From assembly GCA_016025055.1 (NCBI GenBank), contig CP065590.1, positions 4,030,001-4,094,000 on the forward strand: DNA of 64,000 nt, written 5' to 3'. A model generated the notes under the pieces. It saw nothing but the letters and a program-made list of their open reading frames with translations, did no database searches and was not told the origin of the DNA. Shown here in pieces: positions 18,549-26,643 of the stretch. Origin of the DNA: Chryseobacterium indologenes (lineage in GTDB: Bacteria > Bacteroidota > Bacteroidia > Flavobacteriales > Weeksellaceae). Position 1 is the stretch's first letter. Every line of letters begins with the position of its first letter. Made by a program: the position numbers and the translations under genes.

Positions 18549-19712
18549 ATGAATTCCGAAAAAATTGAAATTTTTGATACCACGCTGAGAGATGGGGAAC
18601 AGGTTCCGGGATGTAAACTGAATAAGGAACAAAAACTGATTATTGCTGAAAGGCTCGATGAGCTAGGGATTGATATCATTGAAGCAGGATTTCCAATTTC
18701 CAGTCCGGGAGATTTTGAATCTGTTTCTGAAATTTCAAAACTCGTGAAAAATGCCAGAGTTTGCGGATTGACAAGAGCCAACAAAAAAGATATTGATGTA
18801 GCAGCGGAATCTTTACAATTTGCAAAAAGACCAAGAATACATACGGGAATCGGAACTTCAGATTCCCACATCAGATATAAATTCAATTCTACAAGAGAAG
18901 ATATCATAGAACGCGCAGCAGAAGCAGTAAAATATGCCAAAAGATATGTAGAAGATGTAGAATTTTATGCTGAAGATGCCGGAAGAACAGATAATGAATA
19001 TCTGGCTCAGGTATGCGAAGCTGTTATAAAAGCCGGAGCTACAGTACTAAATATTCCCGATACTACGGGATATTGCCTGCCTGAAGAATACGGACAAAAG
19101 ATAAAATACCTTAAAGAAAATGTAAAAGGTATCGAAAAAGCGGTGTTGTCCTGTCACTGTCATAATGATCTTGGACTGGCCACTGCCAATTCTATTGCCG
19201 GAGCAATCAATGGAGCTCGGCAGATAGAATGTACCATCAACGGACTTGGGGAGAGAGCAGGAAATACAGCGTTGGAAGAAGTCGTCATGATTCTGAAGCA
19301 GCATAAAGACCTGAACCTCCATACCAATGTTAATTCCAGGATGCTGAACGAAATGAGCCAGATGGTTTCTGACCTGATGGGAATGTCTGTGCAGCCCAAC
19401 AAAGCGATTGTAGGAGCCAATGCTTTTGCACACAGTTCAGGAATTCACCAGGACGGGGTCATTAAAAACAGGGAAACTTATGAAATCATCGATCCTGCAG
19501 AAGTTGGAGTAAATACTTCCTCCATTATTCTGACGGCAAGAAGCGGACGTTCTGCTCTGGCTTACAGATTCAAGCATATCGGCTATGAGGTTACCAAAAA
19601 TGAGCTTGATTATTTATATGAAGAGTTTTTAAAAGTTGCCGATATGAAAAAAGAGATCGGTAATGATGATCTCAACCTGATGATGAATGCCTTCAGCAGA
19701 AAAATAGGATAG
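18549..19712 (+). CDS. leuA: 2-isopropylmalate synthase, short form without regulatory domain
   Basis: 387 residues. A DRE-TIM barrel with [14 protein letters not shown] at 9-22 (Arg/Asp of the active site), the metal-binding HCHNDLGLA motif and NGLGERAGN. Family LeuA condenses 2-oxoisovalerate with acetyl-CoA. Typical LeuA is about 510 residues with a C-terminal leucine-binding LeuA_dimer domain; here the protein ends soon after the barrel and its short accessory helices, so leucine feedback inhibition of the classical kind is unlikely. Short homocitrate and citramalate synthases look similar, but the operon with leuCDB supports LeuA. It is the first gene of the operon, 29 bp before leuC. 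Confidence 0.88.
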   Translation: MNSEKIEIFDTTLRDGEQVPGCKLNKEQKLIIAERLDELGIDIIEAGFPISSPGDFESVSEISKLVKNARVCGLTRANKKDIDVAAESLQFAKRPRIHTGIGTSDSHIRYKFNSTREDIIERAAEAVKYAKRYVEDVEFYAEDAGRTDNEYLAQVCEAVIKAGATVLNIPDTTGYCLPEEYGQKIKYLKENVKGIEKAVLSCHCHNDLGLATANSIAGAINGARQIECTINGLGERAGNTALEEVVMILKQHKDLNLHTNVNSRMLNEMSQMVSDLMGMSVQPNKAIVGANAFAHSSGIHQDGVIKNRETYEIIDPAEVGVNTSSIILTARSGRSALAYRFKHIGYEVTKNELDYLYEEFLKVADMKKEIGNDDLNLMMNAFSRKIG

Positions 19713-19741
19713 GGTTTGATTTAAATCAAGATAAAAGTAAA

Positions 19742-21130
19742 ATGAACAAAGACAAAAAGACACTTTTTGATAAAGTCTGGGATGCTCACGTAGTGGAAAG
19801 TGTTCCCGATGGACCGCAAATTATATATATTGATAAACACCTGATTCATGAGGTAACCAGCCCTCAGGCATTTGCAGAACTGGAATCAAGGAACCTGGAA
19901 ATATTCAGACCGGAGCAGATTGTAGCCACCGCAGATCACAATGTACCTACATTGAACCAGGATCAGCCGATCAGAGATGAATTGTCAAGAAATCAGGTTC
20001 AGCAACTCACAGAGAACTGTACAAAAAATCATATAGAGTTATTTGGTTTAGGGCATCAATACCAGGGTATTGTCCATATTATTGCTCCTGAATTGGGAAT
20101 TACTCAACCCGGAATGAGCATTGTGTGTGGAGATAGTCATACCTCTACACACGGCGCTTTCGGAAGCATTGCTTTCGGGATCGGAACAAGTCAGGTGGCA
20201 CAGGTTTTTGCCAGCCAATGTCTGTTGCTTAATAAGCCAAAGTCAATGAGAATTACCGTTAACGGGACGCTCAATGAAAATGTACAGCCTAAAGATGTCA
20301 TTCTTTATATTATTTCAAAAATAGGAACAGACGGAGGAACAGGCTATTTCTGTGAATATGCAGGAAATGTATTCGAAGAAATGTCCATGGAAGGAAGAAT
20401 GACTGTTTGCAATATGAGTATTGAAATGGGAGCTAGAGGAGGAATGATAGCACCTGATGCTACCACTTTTGAATATGTGAAGGGAAGAAAATATGCACCG
20501 TCAGGAGAAGAATGGGCGGAGAAAGTGGCATACTGGGAAACATTAAAAACAGATGAAGGTGCTCCTTTTGATAAAGAACTCAGCTTTGATGCAAAAGATA
20601 TTTTTCCGATGATCACCTATGGGACAAATCCGGGGATGGGAATTTCCATTCGTGAAACGATTCCGGTACCGCAAAATGAATCAGAAGAAAAAGCCTTGCA
20701 ATACATGGGCTTGAAAGCCGGGCAAACTCCTTCTAATATTACAGTTAATTATGTATTCATAGGAAGTTGTACCAATGCAAGAATTGAAGATTTCCGTTCT
20801 GCAGCTCAGTATATTAAAGGGAAATCAAAATCGGCAGCAGTAACAGCACTGATCGTGCCGGGATCGCAGCAGGTGGCCAAACAGATTTATGAAGAAGGTC
20901 TGGATAAAATATTCAGTGACGCGGGATTTCAGATTCGTCAGCCGGGATGTTCAGCATGTCTGGCGATGAATGATGATAAGATTCCTGAAGGAGAATATTG
21001 TGTTTCTACTTCCAACAGGAATTTTGAGGGCCGGCAGGGGCAGGGTGCCAGAACAATACTTGCAAGCCCGCTTACAGCAGCGAAAGCAGCAATTGAAGGT
21101 AGAATATCAGCTTTTGAAAGCTTAAACTAA
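19742..21130 (+). CDS. leuC: 3-isopropylmalate dehydratase large subunit
   Basis: 462 residues, the usual LeuC length. Aconitase-family signatures are [13 protein letters not shown] and the three Fe-S cluster Cys (one in [12 protein letters not shown], two in PGCSACLAM). With LeuD it isomerises 2- to 3-isopropylmalate using a [4Fe-4S] cluster in the cytoplasm. Second gene of leuACDB, 13 bp before leuD. Confidence 0.97.
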   Translation: MNKDKKTLFDKVWDAHVVESVPDGPQIIYIDKHLIHEVTSPQAFAELESRNLEIFRPEQIVATADHNVPTLNQDQPIRDELSRNQVQQLTENCTKNHIELFGLGHQYQGIVHIIAPELGITQPGMSIVCGDSHTSTHGAFGSIAFGIGTSQVAQVFASQCLLLNKPKSMRITVNGTLNENVQPKDVILYIISKIGTDGGTGYFCEYAGNVFEEMSMEGRMTVCNMSIEMGARGGMIAPDATTFEYVKGRKYAPSGEEWAEKVAYWETLKTDEGAPFDKELSFDAKDIFPMITYGTNPGMGISIRETIPVPQNESEEKALQYMGLKAGQTPSNITVNYVFIGSCTNARIEDFRSAAQYIKGKSKSAAVTALIVPGSQQVAKQIYEEGLDKIFSDAGFQIRQPGCSACLAMNDDKIPEGEYCVSTSNRNFEGRQGQGARTILASPLTAAKAAIEGRISAFESLN

Positions 21131-21143
21131 ACAGAAAAATTAC

Positions 21144-21752
21144 ATGCAAAAACTAATTATAATAAAATCGACTGCAGTTCCTTTGCCTGCGGAAAATATA
21201 GATACAGATCAGATTATTCCGGCAAGGTTTCTTAAAAGTATAGACCGGAAAGGGTTTGGAGAAAACCTGTTCAGGGATTGGAGATTCAATATTCACACCG
21301 GTGAACCGAATGCAGATTTTGTTCTTAATAATCCAAAATACAGCGGAGAAATTCTGGTGGCAGGAAATAATTTCGGATGTGGAAGCAGTAGGGAGCATGC
21401 CGCCTGGGCACTAACCGATTATGGATTTAAAGTTATCATTTCCAGTTATTTTGCTGATATTTTTAAAGGGAATGCTCTGAATAACGGGCTTCTTCCGGTA
21501 AAGGTTTCCGAAGGTTTTTTAAAGGAAATTCTGGAAGGAATCACTGAAAACCCAAACAATCAAATAGCTATTGATGTAGAATTGCAGTCTATCAGTTTTA
21601 AAGATACCACTGAAACCTTTGAGCTCGATTCATATAAAAAAATATGCCTTTTAAACGGGTATGATGATATTGATTTTTTAATCAGCAAAAAACAGGCGAT
21701 TACTGAATTTGAACTAAAAACACAGAAAAAAAATGAGCGACAAGTATTTTAA
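21144..21752 (+). CDS. leuD: 3-isopropylmalate dehydratase small subunit
   Basis: 202 residues, the aconitase swivel domain. It has the [14 protein letters not shown] start region and the [13 protein letters not shown] motif that binds substrate. It forms the active isomerase with LeuC. Its 3' end overlaps leuB by 20 bp, which implies tight translational coupling. Confidence 0.97.
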   Translation: MQKLIIIKSTAVPLPAENIDTDQIIPARFLKSIDRKGFGENLFRDWRFNIHTGEPNADFVLNNPKYSGEILVAGNNFGCGSSREHAAWALTDYGFKVIISSYFADIFKGNALNNGLLPVKVSEGFLKEILEGITENPNNQIAIDVELQSISFKDTTETFELDSYKKICLLNGYDDIDFLISKKQAITEFELKTQKKNERQVF

Positions 21753-22857
21753 AATTGCAGTACTTCCGGGAGACGGAATTGGCCCGGAAATTATTAACGA
21801 AAGCATCAAAATATTAGATGTCATCGCAGAAGTTTTTGAGTATAAGTTTCAATTTGATTATGGATTGATTGGAGCGGATGCTATTTTTAAAACCGGTGAT
21901 CCGCTTCCTGAAGAGACTTTGAAAATCTGCAGAGAATCTGATGCCGTTCTTTTCGGAGCGATAGGAGATCCTTCTTTTGACAATAATCCCGAAGCGAAGG
22001 TAAGACCGGAACAAGGTTTATTAAAGCTCCGCAAAGAATTAGGATTATTTGCCAATCTTCGCCCTTTGAAAACCTATGCTTCACTGATTGAGAAAAGCCC
22101 GTTGAAAAGAGAAATCATTGAAGGTGCCGATATCCAGATATTCAGGGAATTGGTGAGCGGAATTTATTTCGGAGAAAAATTTACAGATCCTGAAGGGAAT
22201 TATGCTTATGACATCTGCAAATACAGCCGTGAAGATATTCTTCCTATTGCCCACATGGCATTCCAGGAGGCTCAGAAGAGAAATAAAAAGCTGACGCTTA
22301 TTGACAAAGCTAATGTATTGGATACTTCAAGATTATGGAGAAAGATCTGTCAGGAAATTGCACAGGAATATCCTGATGTACAATTAGACTATATGTTTGT
22401 CGACAACGCAGCAATGCAGTTGATCCTTAACCCAAAACAATTTGACGTGATCCTGACAGAAAATATGTTTGGTGATATTATTTCTGATGAAGCAAGTGTT
22501 ATCGGCGGTTCAATCGGATTGCTTCCGTCTGCTTCTGTAGGAGAGAAGAATGCTTTATTTGAACCTATCCACGGTTCATATCCACAAGCGAAAGGAAAAG
22601 GGATCGCGAATCCGGTTGCTTCCATTCTGAGTGTAGCGATGATGCTGGATCATCTTAACCTGAAGCCTGCCGCAGATAAGCTGAGACAATCGGTAGAACA
22701 TGCTATTGAAAATAAGTATGTCACTATTGATCTTAATACCAAGCAATATTATTCTACTAGCGAGGTAGGAAGCTTTATTGCGGATCATATCAGATATTCT
22801 GAAAAATCTTATTATAATTTTGAAAATGTAAAAATCGGGAAATCAACCATCGTATAG
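21733..22857 (+). CDS. leuB: 3-isopropylmalate dehydrogenase
   Basis: 374 residues. An NAD-dependent beta-decarboxylating dehydrogenase with [11 protein letters not shown] at the N-terminus, the substrate-binding Arg set ([13 protein letters not shown]), and the metal-binding DNAAMQL and [13 protein letters not shown] region. It oxidises and decarboxylates 3-isopropylmalate to 2-oxoisocaproate, the last operon-encoded step before transamination to leucine. The start ATG lies inside leuD. The operon ends at a terminator 36 bp downstream. Confidence 0.97.
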   Translation: MSDKYFKIAVLPGDGIGPEIINESIKILDVIAEVFEYKFQFDYGLIGADAIFKTGDPLPEETLKICRESDAVLFGAIGDPSFDNNPEAKVRPEQGLLKLRKELGLFANLRPLKTYASLIEKSPLKREIIEGADIQIFRELVSGIYFGEKFTDPEGNYAYDICKYSREDILPIAHMAFQEAQKRNKKLTLIDKANVLDTSRLWRKICQEIAQEYPDVQLDYMFVDNAAMQLILNPKQFDVILTENMFGDIISDEASVIGGSIGLLPSASVGEKNALFEPIHGSYPQAKGKGIANPVASILSVAMMLDHLNLKPAADKLRQSVEHAIENKYVTIDLNTKQYYSTSEVGSFIADHIRYSEKSYYNFENVKIGKSTIV

Positions 22858-22892
22858 ATCAATTATAGTTCACTTAGATAGATAGTTAGAAG

Positions 22893-22934
22893 AAAGGTTC
22901 TGCCTCGTACGAGACAGAACCTTTCGCTTTTTAT
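22893..22934. terminator. Terminator after leuB
   Basis: Inverted repeat AAAGGTTCTG / CAGAACCTTT (22893-22902, 22915-22924) with inner TCG/CGA pairing, followed by CGCTTTTTATT. It lies between convergent leuB and the gene at 22986. Confidence 0.8.
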
Positions 22935-22985
22935 TCAACATTGTTATTGCAAGCAATCTCAACGTAACAAATCCTTCTGTGATAT

Positions 22986-23168
22986 TTAATCTTTTGTATT
23001 ATCCGTTTTTCCTGATTTGTTTTTAGATGCCTTTTGAACATCTTCTTTATCAATATCAGGTGGGTTGGTTTTCTTTGATGACGCAGGAATATTCTGGAAA
23101 TCCTGATTCTGTTTTTTTGTTTCTGCGCTACTCGCAGATTCTTTCTTTGTGATACTTTTTGAGTTCAT
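22986..23168 (-). CDS. Small low-complexity hydrophilic protein
   Basis: 60 residues made almost entirely of Lys, Ser, Asp, Asn and Gln, predicted disordered. No family was recognised. It lies 11 bp downstream of the DUF4230 gene on the same strand, so it is the likely last gene of the MazG / thioredoxin / DUF4230 operon. The codon pattern is compatible with coding, but the composition makes this uncertain. Confidence 0.45.
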   Translation of the reverse strand: MNSKSITKKESASSAETKKQNQDFQNIPASSKKTNPPDIDKEDVQKASKNKSGKTDNTKD

Positions 23169-23179
23169 AACCTGAATTT

Positions 23180-23785
23180 TTAGAGTCCAAGAATACCGAT
23201 CTTTCCGGTTTTATCTTCTATCGTATAATTCAAAGCCTTTGCCAAAACAAAAATATTATCAAGATTTTCCATTAATTGTTTACGTCCTTCAGTTCTCAAT
23301 TGATTTTGGTCAATTGATTTAACCGCAGTTTCTTTAGCCTTTTCCGTTACTCCTTTGATATCTTTTTCAGAAATTCTGTTGAAGAAAGAATCATCTAAAG
23401 ACTGAATTTCGACACTTGGAGTGATTCTGATATCGGCATCGGGAAGTTCTGTAATAACCAATTTTTTATTGATGGAATCCACTTCGATCTTCATTTTGTT
23501 AAGATCATAAGAAACCTGTGCATTGGTTTTGGTATAGGTGATAATGCTATTGCTTGAAACTTCCTTCCCAAATACTTCGTAGCCCATTTTGGTTTTCTGC
23601 ATGCTTGAGATATTCTGTTCCATCACTACCATCTTATTCATTTTGGCAATCTGGTTGGTCAGAATATAATAATCTGACTTCTCCGTTTTTCCGCCAAGAT
23701 TTAAACAGGATTTCAGGCCAAAGAACAAAAGCAAAACTGCTCCCGCACCGGCTACAAATGATATGATAACTTTATAATTTCTCAA
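23180..23785 (-). CDS. DUF4230 domain membrane-anchored protein
   Basis: 201 residues. An N-terminal transmembrane anchor (about residues 7-25, ending LKSCLN) is followed by an extracytoplasmic domain with the pattern TYTKTNAQVSYDLNKMKIEVD and ELPDADIRITPSVE that I associate with the DUF4230 family. Function of the family is unknown. The start is 3 bp from the stop of the thioredoxin-like gene, so the two are coupled. Confidence 0.8.
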   Translation of the reverse strand: MRNYKVIISFVAGAGAVLLLFFGLKSCLNLGGKTEKSDYYILTNQIAKMNKMVVMEQNISSMQKTKMGYEVFGKEVSSNSIITYTKTNAQVSYDLNKMKIEVDSINKKLVITELPDADIRITPSVEIQSLDDSFFNRISEKDIKGVTEKAKETAVKSIDQNQLRTEGRKQLMENLDNIFVLAKALNYTIEDKTGKIGILGL

Positions 23786-23788
23786 AAT

Positions 23789-24351
23789 CTATTTAAAAAT
23801 TTCTTTGATTACGGAAGTGTCGTTCTTTTTCAAAATTTCTGCAAGATCTCTTTCGATATATCCTGAAGTGGGCATCTCTACAATTCTTCCTACTTCATGG
23901 CCATATTTTTTAAGAATGATGGTAGGTACTTTCTGTATATTATAAAGTCCTTCGTCACCCGTTGGAGATTCCTTCTTACGATTAACAGCAATGATGGTTA
24001 ATTTGCTATCCGGATAGCCTACTTCTTCCAATATTTTCATCAACCTTGGGAAGTCTCTATGACTGTCTTCGCACCATGTTCCCATGAAAACGATAATATC
24101 ATATAAACCGATCTTTTCCTTTTTCAGCTCGCTGATGGCTTTTTGGTCAAGAGCATATTCGTCATGTTCTTTCACATACCAGTCCGCATAGGGAGCTTTC
24201 AGAAACTGTGATTTAGATTGATGTCCCAGAAGCATTTTACCGTCTTTCTGAGAATCAACTTCGCGGTTGATAACTACCTTTTGGGCACTCACTTGCTGAG
24301 CAGCAAAAAAAGACTTGAAACGGCAACAAAACGGGTAACAAATTTTTTCAT
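23789..24351 (-). pseudogene. Secreted thioredoxin-like protein, signal peptide split off by a one-base frameshift
   Basis: A start at 24351 (MKKFVTRFVAVSSLF) gives a signal peptide that runs out of frame within an A7 run at 24305-24311 (T7 in the gene). One extra base yields SSLFFAAQQVSAQ, a textbook cleavage site, then the thioredoxin-fold domain (about 187 residues in total). The active-site region is FMGTWCEDSHRDFPR with a single Cys in WCEDSH rather than CxxC, followed by a cis-Pro segment (KVPTIIL). It is therefore a periplasmic thiol protein, not a standard disulfide reductase. The start lies 2 bp from the MazG-like stop, supporting the longer reading. Probable assembly error. Confidence 0.82.
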
Positions 24352-24353
24352 AT

Positions 24354-24821
24354 TTATTTTTCGATGATTGATTTTAAATCAGCAGGAGAGTAGTATTTAT
24401 TTTTTAATACTTTATGATCCGCCTGTCTGTATACATTGAATTTTTCTCCTGACTTTTCATAAAAAGATTCCACTTCCTTTGCTTTATAGAATTCAACAGT
24501 TTCCTTTGCCTGTTCTTCATTATCACATGCTTTCGACATATTGGAACGCTGAACTTCGTTGAATAGTTCTACAAATTTGTTGCCAAGCCCGAATTCAAGC
24601 ACAGCACCGCTCAAAACATATTGAAGATCACACAGAGCATCCGCTATTTCTACAATATTATTATCTGCAATCGCCTGCTTAAGCTCATTCAATTCTTCCT
24701 GTAAAAGCTCTACTCTAAGGTTGCATCTTTCGGGAGAAGGAATTTGCGGGGTATCTAAAATAGGGGCTTTGAAAGTAGTATGGAATTCTGCTACTTGGTT
24801 CAGACTATCAATTTTATCCAT
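24354..24821 (-). CDS. MazG-like / all-alpha NTP pyrophosphohydrolase
   Basis: 155 residues, all-alpha. The EELNELKQAI helix and the EIADALCDLQYV helix supply the ExxE and ExxD magnesium-binding pattern of the MazG/dUTPase superfamily. The predicted reaction is nucleoside triphosphate (or related) to monophosphate plus pyrophosphate, a house-cleaning function in the cytoplasm. It is the first gene of a four-gene minus-strand operon with a -7 box 18 bp upstream. The substrate is uncertain. Confidence 0.85.
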   Translation of the reverse strand: MDKIDSLNQVAEFHTTFKAPILDTPQIPSPERCNLRVELLQEELNELKQAIADNNIVEIADALCDLQYVLSGAVLEFGLGNKFVELFNEVQRSNMSKACDNEEQAKETVEFYKAKEVESFYEKSGEKFNVYRQADHKVLKNKYYSPADLKSIIEK

Positions 24822-24839
24822 GAATTTTTTTATTTCCTA

Positions 24840-24847
24840 CAAAGATA
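24840..24847 (-). promoter_or_regulatory. -7 promoter box
   Basis: Minus-strand TATCTTTG, a perfect TAnnTTTG, just before the MazG-like gene. Confidence 0.6.
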
Positions 24848-24929
24848 GAAAACGATTTGTAAATTTTGAAATGTCACGCTATGAAATGTAGGAATATGGG
24901 CAATCACAGGGTAAATTACTTTTTATAAG

Positions 24930-24958
24930 AAAATCCACAACCTGAGATTGTGGATTTT
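24930..24958 (-). terminator. Terminator after the TNT-lipoprotein operon
   Basis: Perfect 11-bp inverted repeat AAAATCCACAA / TTGTGGATTTT with a 7-nt loop, followed on the minus strand by TCTTATAAAAAG. It lies 43 bp past the stop of the gene at 25002-25418. Confidence 0.75.
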
Positions 24959-25001
24959 ATACTTAGAACTTATTTTATTGTCAGTATTCAAAAATAAATC
25001 A

Positions 25002-25418
25002 TTACAATTCTTTGTATTTCCATATTCCTGAAATATTCAGAATGGTTAAGCCCGGTTGCTTTTCACCATATCCAAAGACACAGATGTATTTTGAATGGCA
25101 GGTTTTACAGGCCGTTCCAAAATATAAACTGGGTAGATCATCTACCGTCACCTCTCCAAAGTGAATCATACGTGGGGAAGTTTCAGAAACCATTTTATTA
25201 TTTAAAAGTTCACTTTTTGAGAGTACATGATCTCTGTCATAAATCTGAAAAATGGGAAATCCTGAAGTATAGGGAATGATTTCAATGCTGTTTTCATGAT
25301 TACAGTCACAACAAATAAATTGGGTGACAACGGATGGAGAGGTTTCTTCATTTGTGAAAACGTTTTTTGCTACAAGTGCTTTTTTACCTAGGCTTATTTT
25401 TTTTGATATTGAATACAT
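25002..25418 (-). CDS. Small protein with two CxxC pairs, candidate TNT-toxin partner
   Basis: 138 residues, no signal peptide. Two Cys pairs (CCDC in QFICCDCNHEN near residue 35, and CKTC in GTACKTCHSKY near residue 106) suggest a zinc ribbon formed by the two halves. The rest is beta-rich. No family was recognised. Its start is 10 bp after the stop of the TNT-domain lipoprotein gene and a terminator follows, so the two genes form a dedicated pair. A cytoplasmic immunity protein is one possibility; a folding or regulatory partner is another. Neither is shown by sequence. Confidence 0.7.
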   Translation of the reverse strand: MYSISKKISLGKKALVAKNVFTNEETSPSVVTQFICCDCNHENSIEIIPYTSGFPIFQIYDRDHVLSKSELLNNKMVSETSPRMIHFGEVTVDDLPSLYFGTACKTCHSKYICVFGYGEKQPGLTILNISGIWKYKEL

Positions 25419-25428
25419 TTGATTTTAT

Positions 25429-26139
25429 TTAAGACTGAATGACAGTACCTACTAAATTGTTATATTTCCCGCTGGGACTTTTTTTAATGGTGACTTTTAT
25501 ATATCCTTCTTCGGCTAATTTGTTCCATGTTTTCGGGTATCCCGTTGTGATATCAATAGGGATTTTCCACATAGTTTGCTTTCCGTTACCGGTTTGGCCA
25601 AACCATGGAATAATATCAGCTGTTTGCGACTTAAAAGATAAGGAATTATTCAATACATCGATCTCATAGTAAAAATCATAGCTGTTTTCCGGTTGATTAA
25701 GGGCTCTTTGCGTGAATGTGTACACATATCCGTTGATGATAGGGCTGGTAAAACTTCCTCCCAATGTAGGAACTCCGGATCCGTTATATGCTCCGACCGC
25801 TCCGCTGTATCTGTCAAATTTTTGGCCTGCTGATAAAGGAACATCGTCGACAATATTGTATCCTCCATTTGCCGGCGGCCATCCTCCGTTTAGTTGGTTA
25901 GCCTTAAAAAGAGCTTCAAGTTCGCCCCATTTTCCTTGTTTGTACAAATCAAATGCCTGATTTCTGATAGATTGACTGACTGTTCCTTTCGAGTCATACG
26001 TTAATGCAAATTCATCTGCATTTTTGTAGTATACGATTTTAACGGGGTTTGTATCGATAACCTCATCATTATCCGAGCTGCAGGCTACAGAAAAGAATGT
26101 CACCGTTACAAGAAAAAAGTACTTCAATAAATGTTTCAT
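25429..26139 (-). CDS. TNT-domain (NAD+-glycohydrolase-like) lipoprotein
   Basis: 236 residues. The lipobox SVAC places the lipidated Cys at residue 20, and SSDNDE after it is an acidic patch like the export signals of surface lipoproteins in Bacteroidota. The C-terminal domain (about 80-236) shows the TNT (tuberculosis necrotizing toxin, DUF4237) pattern: GGWPP at 85-89, FDRYSG at 108-113, TQRAL at 143-147 and PWFGQTGNGKQ at 178-188. R110 and Q182 probably match the catalytic Arg and Gln of TNT. Known TNT domains hydrolyse NAD+ and kill cells. It is paired with the small gene at 25002-25418. The activity is inferred, not shown. Confidence 0.82.
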   Translation of the reverse strand: MKHLLKYFFLVTVTFFSVACSSDNDEVIDTNPVKIVYYKNADEFALTYDSKGTVSQSIRNQAFDLYKQGKWGELEALFKANQLNGGWPPANGGYNIVDDVPLSAGQKFDRYSGAVGAYNGSGVPTLGGSFTSPIINGYVYTFTQRALNQPENSYDFYYEIDVLNNSLSFKSQTADIIPWFGQTGNGKQTMWKIPIDITTGYPKTWNKLAEEGYIKVTIKKSPSGKYNNLVGTVIQS

Positions 26140-26643
26140 ATGTAAAATTTTAATAGTTTAAAAATCTTAGAGAACATTATTCAGACACACATTGACAACC
26201 GTTATTAATTGAAAAACATTCACTTTTCCCTGTCTTTTCGTAATCCGTTTTTGAGGTGTTGATTATGCTCTGCTGATAAAAACGATTTATTAAGCAGCTT
26301 TTACGCGAGAATTCTGGTAGAATGATTATGAAATCACATAATAAATAAGACAGTACTATTACAAGCCGCCATAATGCTTTTAAATGCTCCCGGGGATGAA
26401 CAGTACAATACCAGAAAAATATTGAAGTGTAAATTTAAATTAAAAAATTAAGATATAGAATTATTTTAATCAAATAAATAGTAATAATTAATTTAATTTT
26501 GATTATTAATTTAATATATGTTATAATTGAATAATATGAATGCTTAGTATTTATTTTATTTAATTTCAATAAATAAGTAACCGCAATATAAAAAAGCTAC
26601 CTCCAAAAGAAGCAGCCTGTGTACATGATATAATTTGATATGA
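26140..26643. other. AT-rich intergenic region
   Basis: 504 bp with strongly AT-rich sequence at 26430-26580 and no ORF of note. A weak hairpin at about 26593-26612 (GCTACCTC / GAAGCAGC with mismatches), followed by a T run on the minus strand, probably terminates the metalloprotease gene at 26644. The promoter of the TNT lipoprotein should lie near 26150-26200 but shows no perfect TAnnTTTG. Confidence 0.4.
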
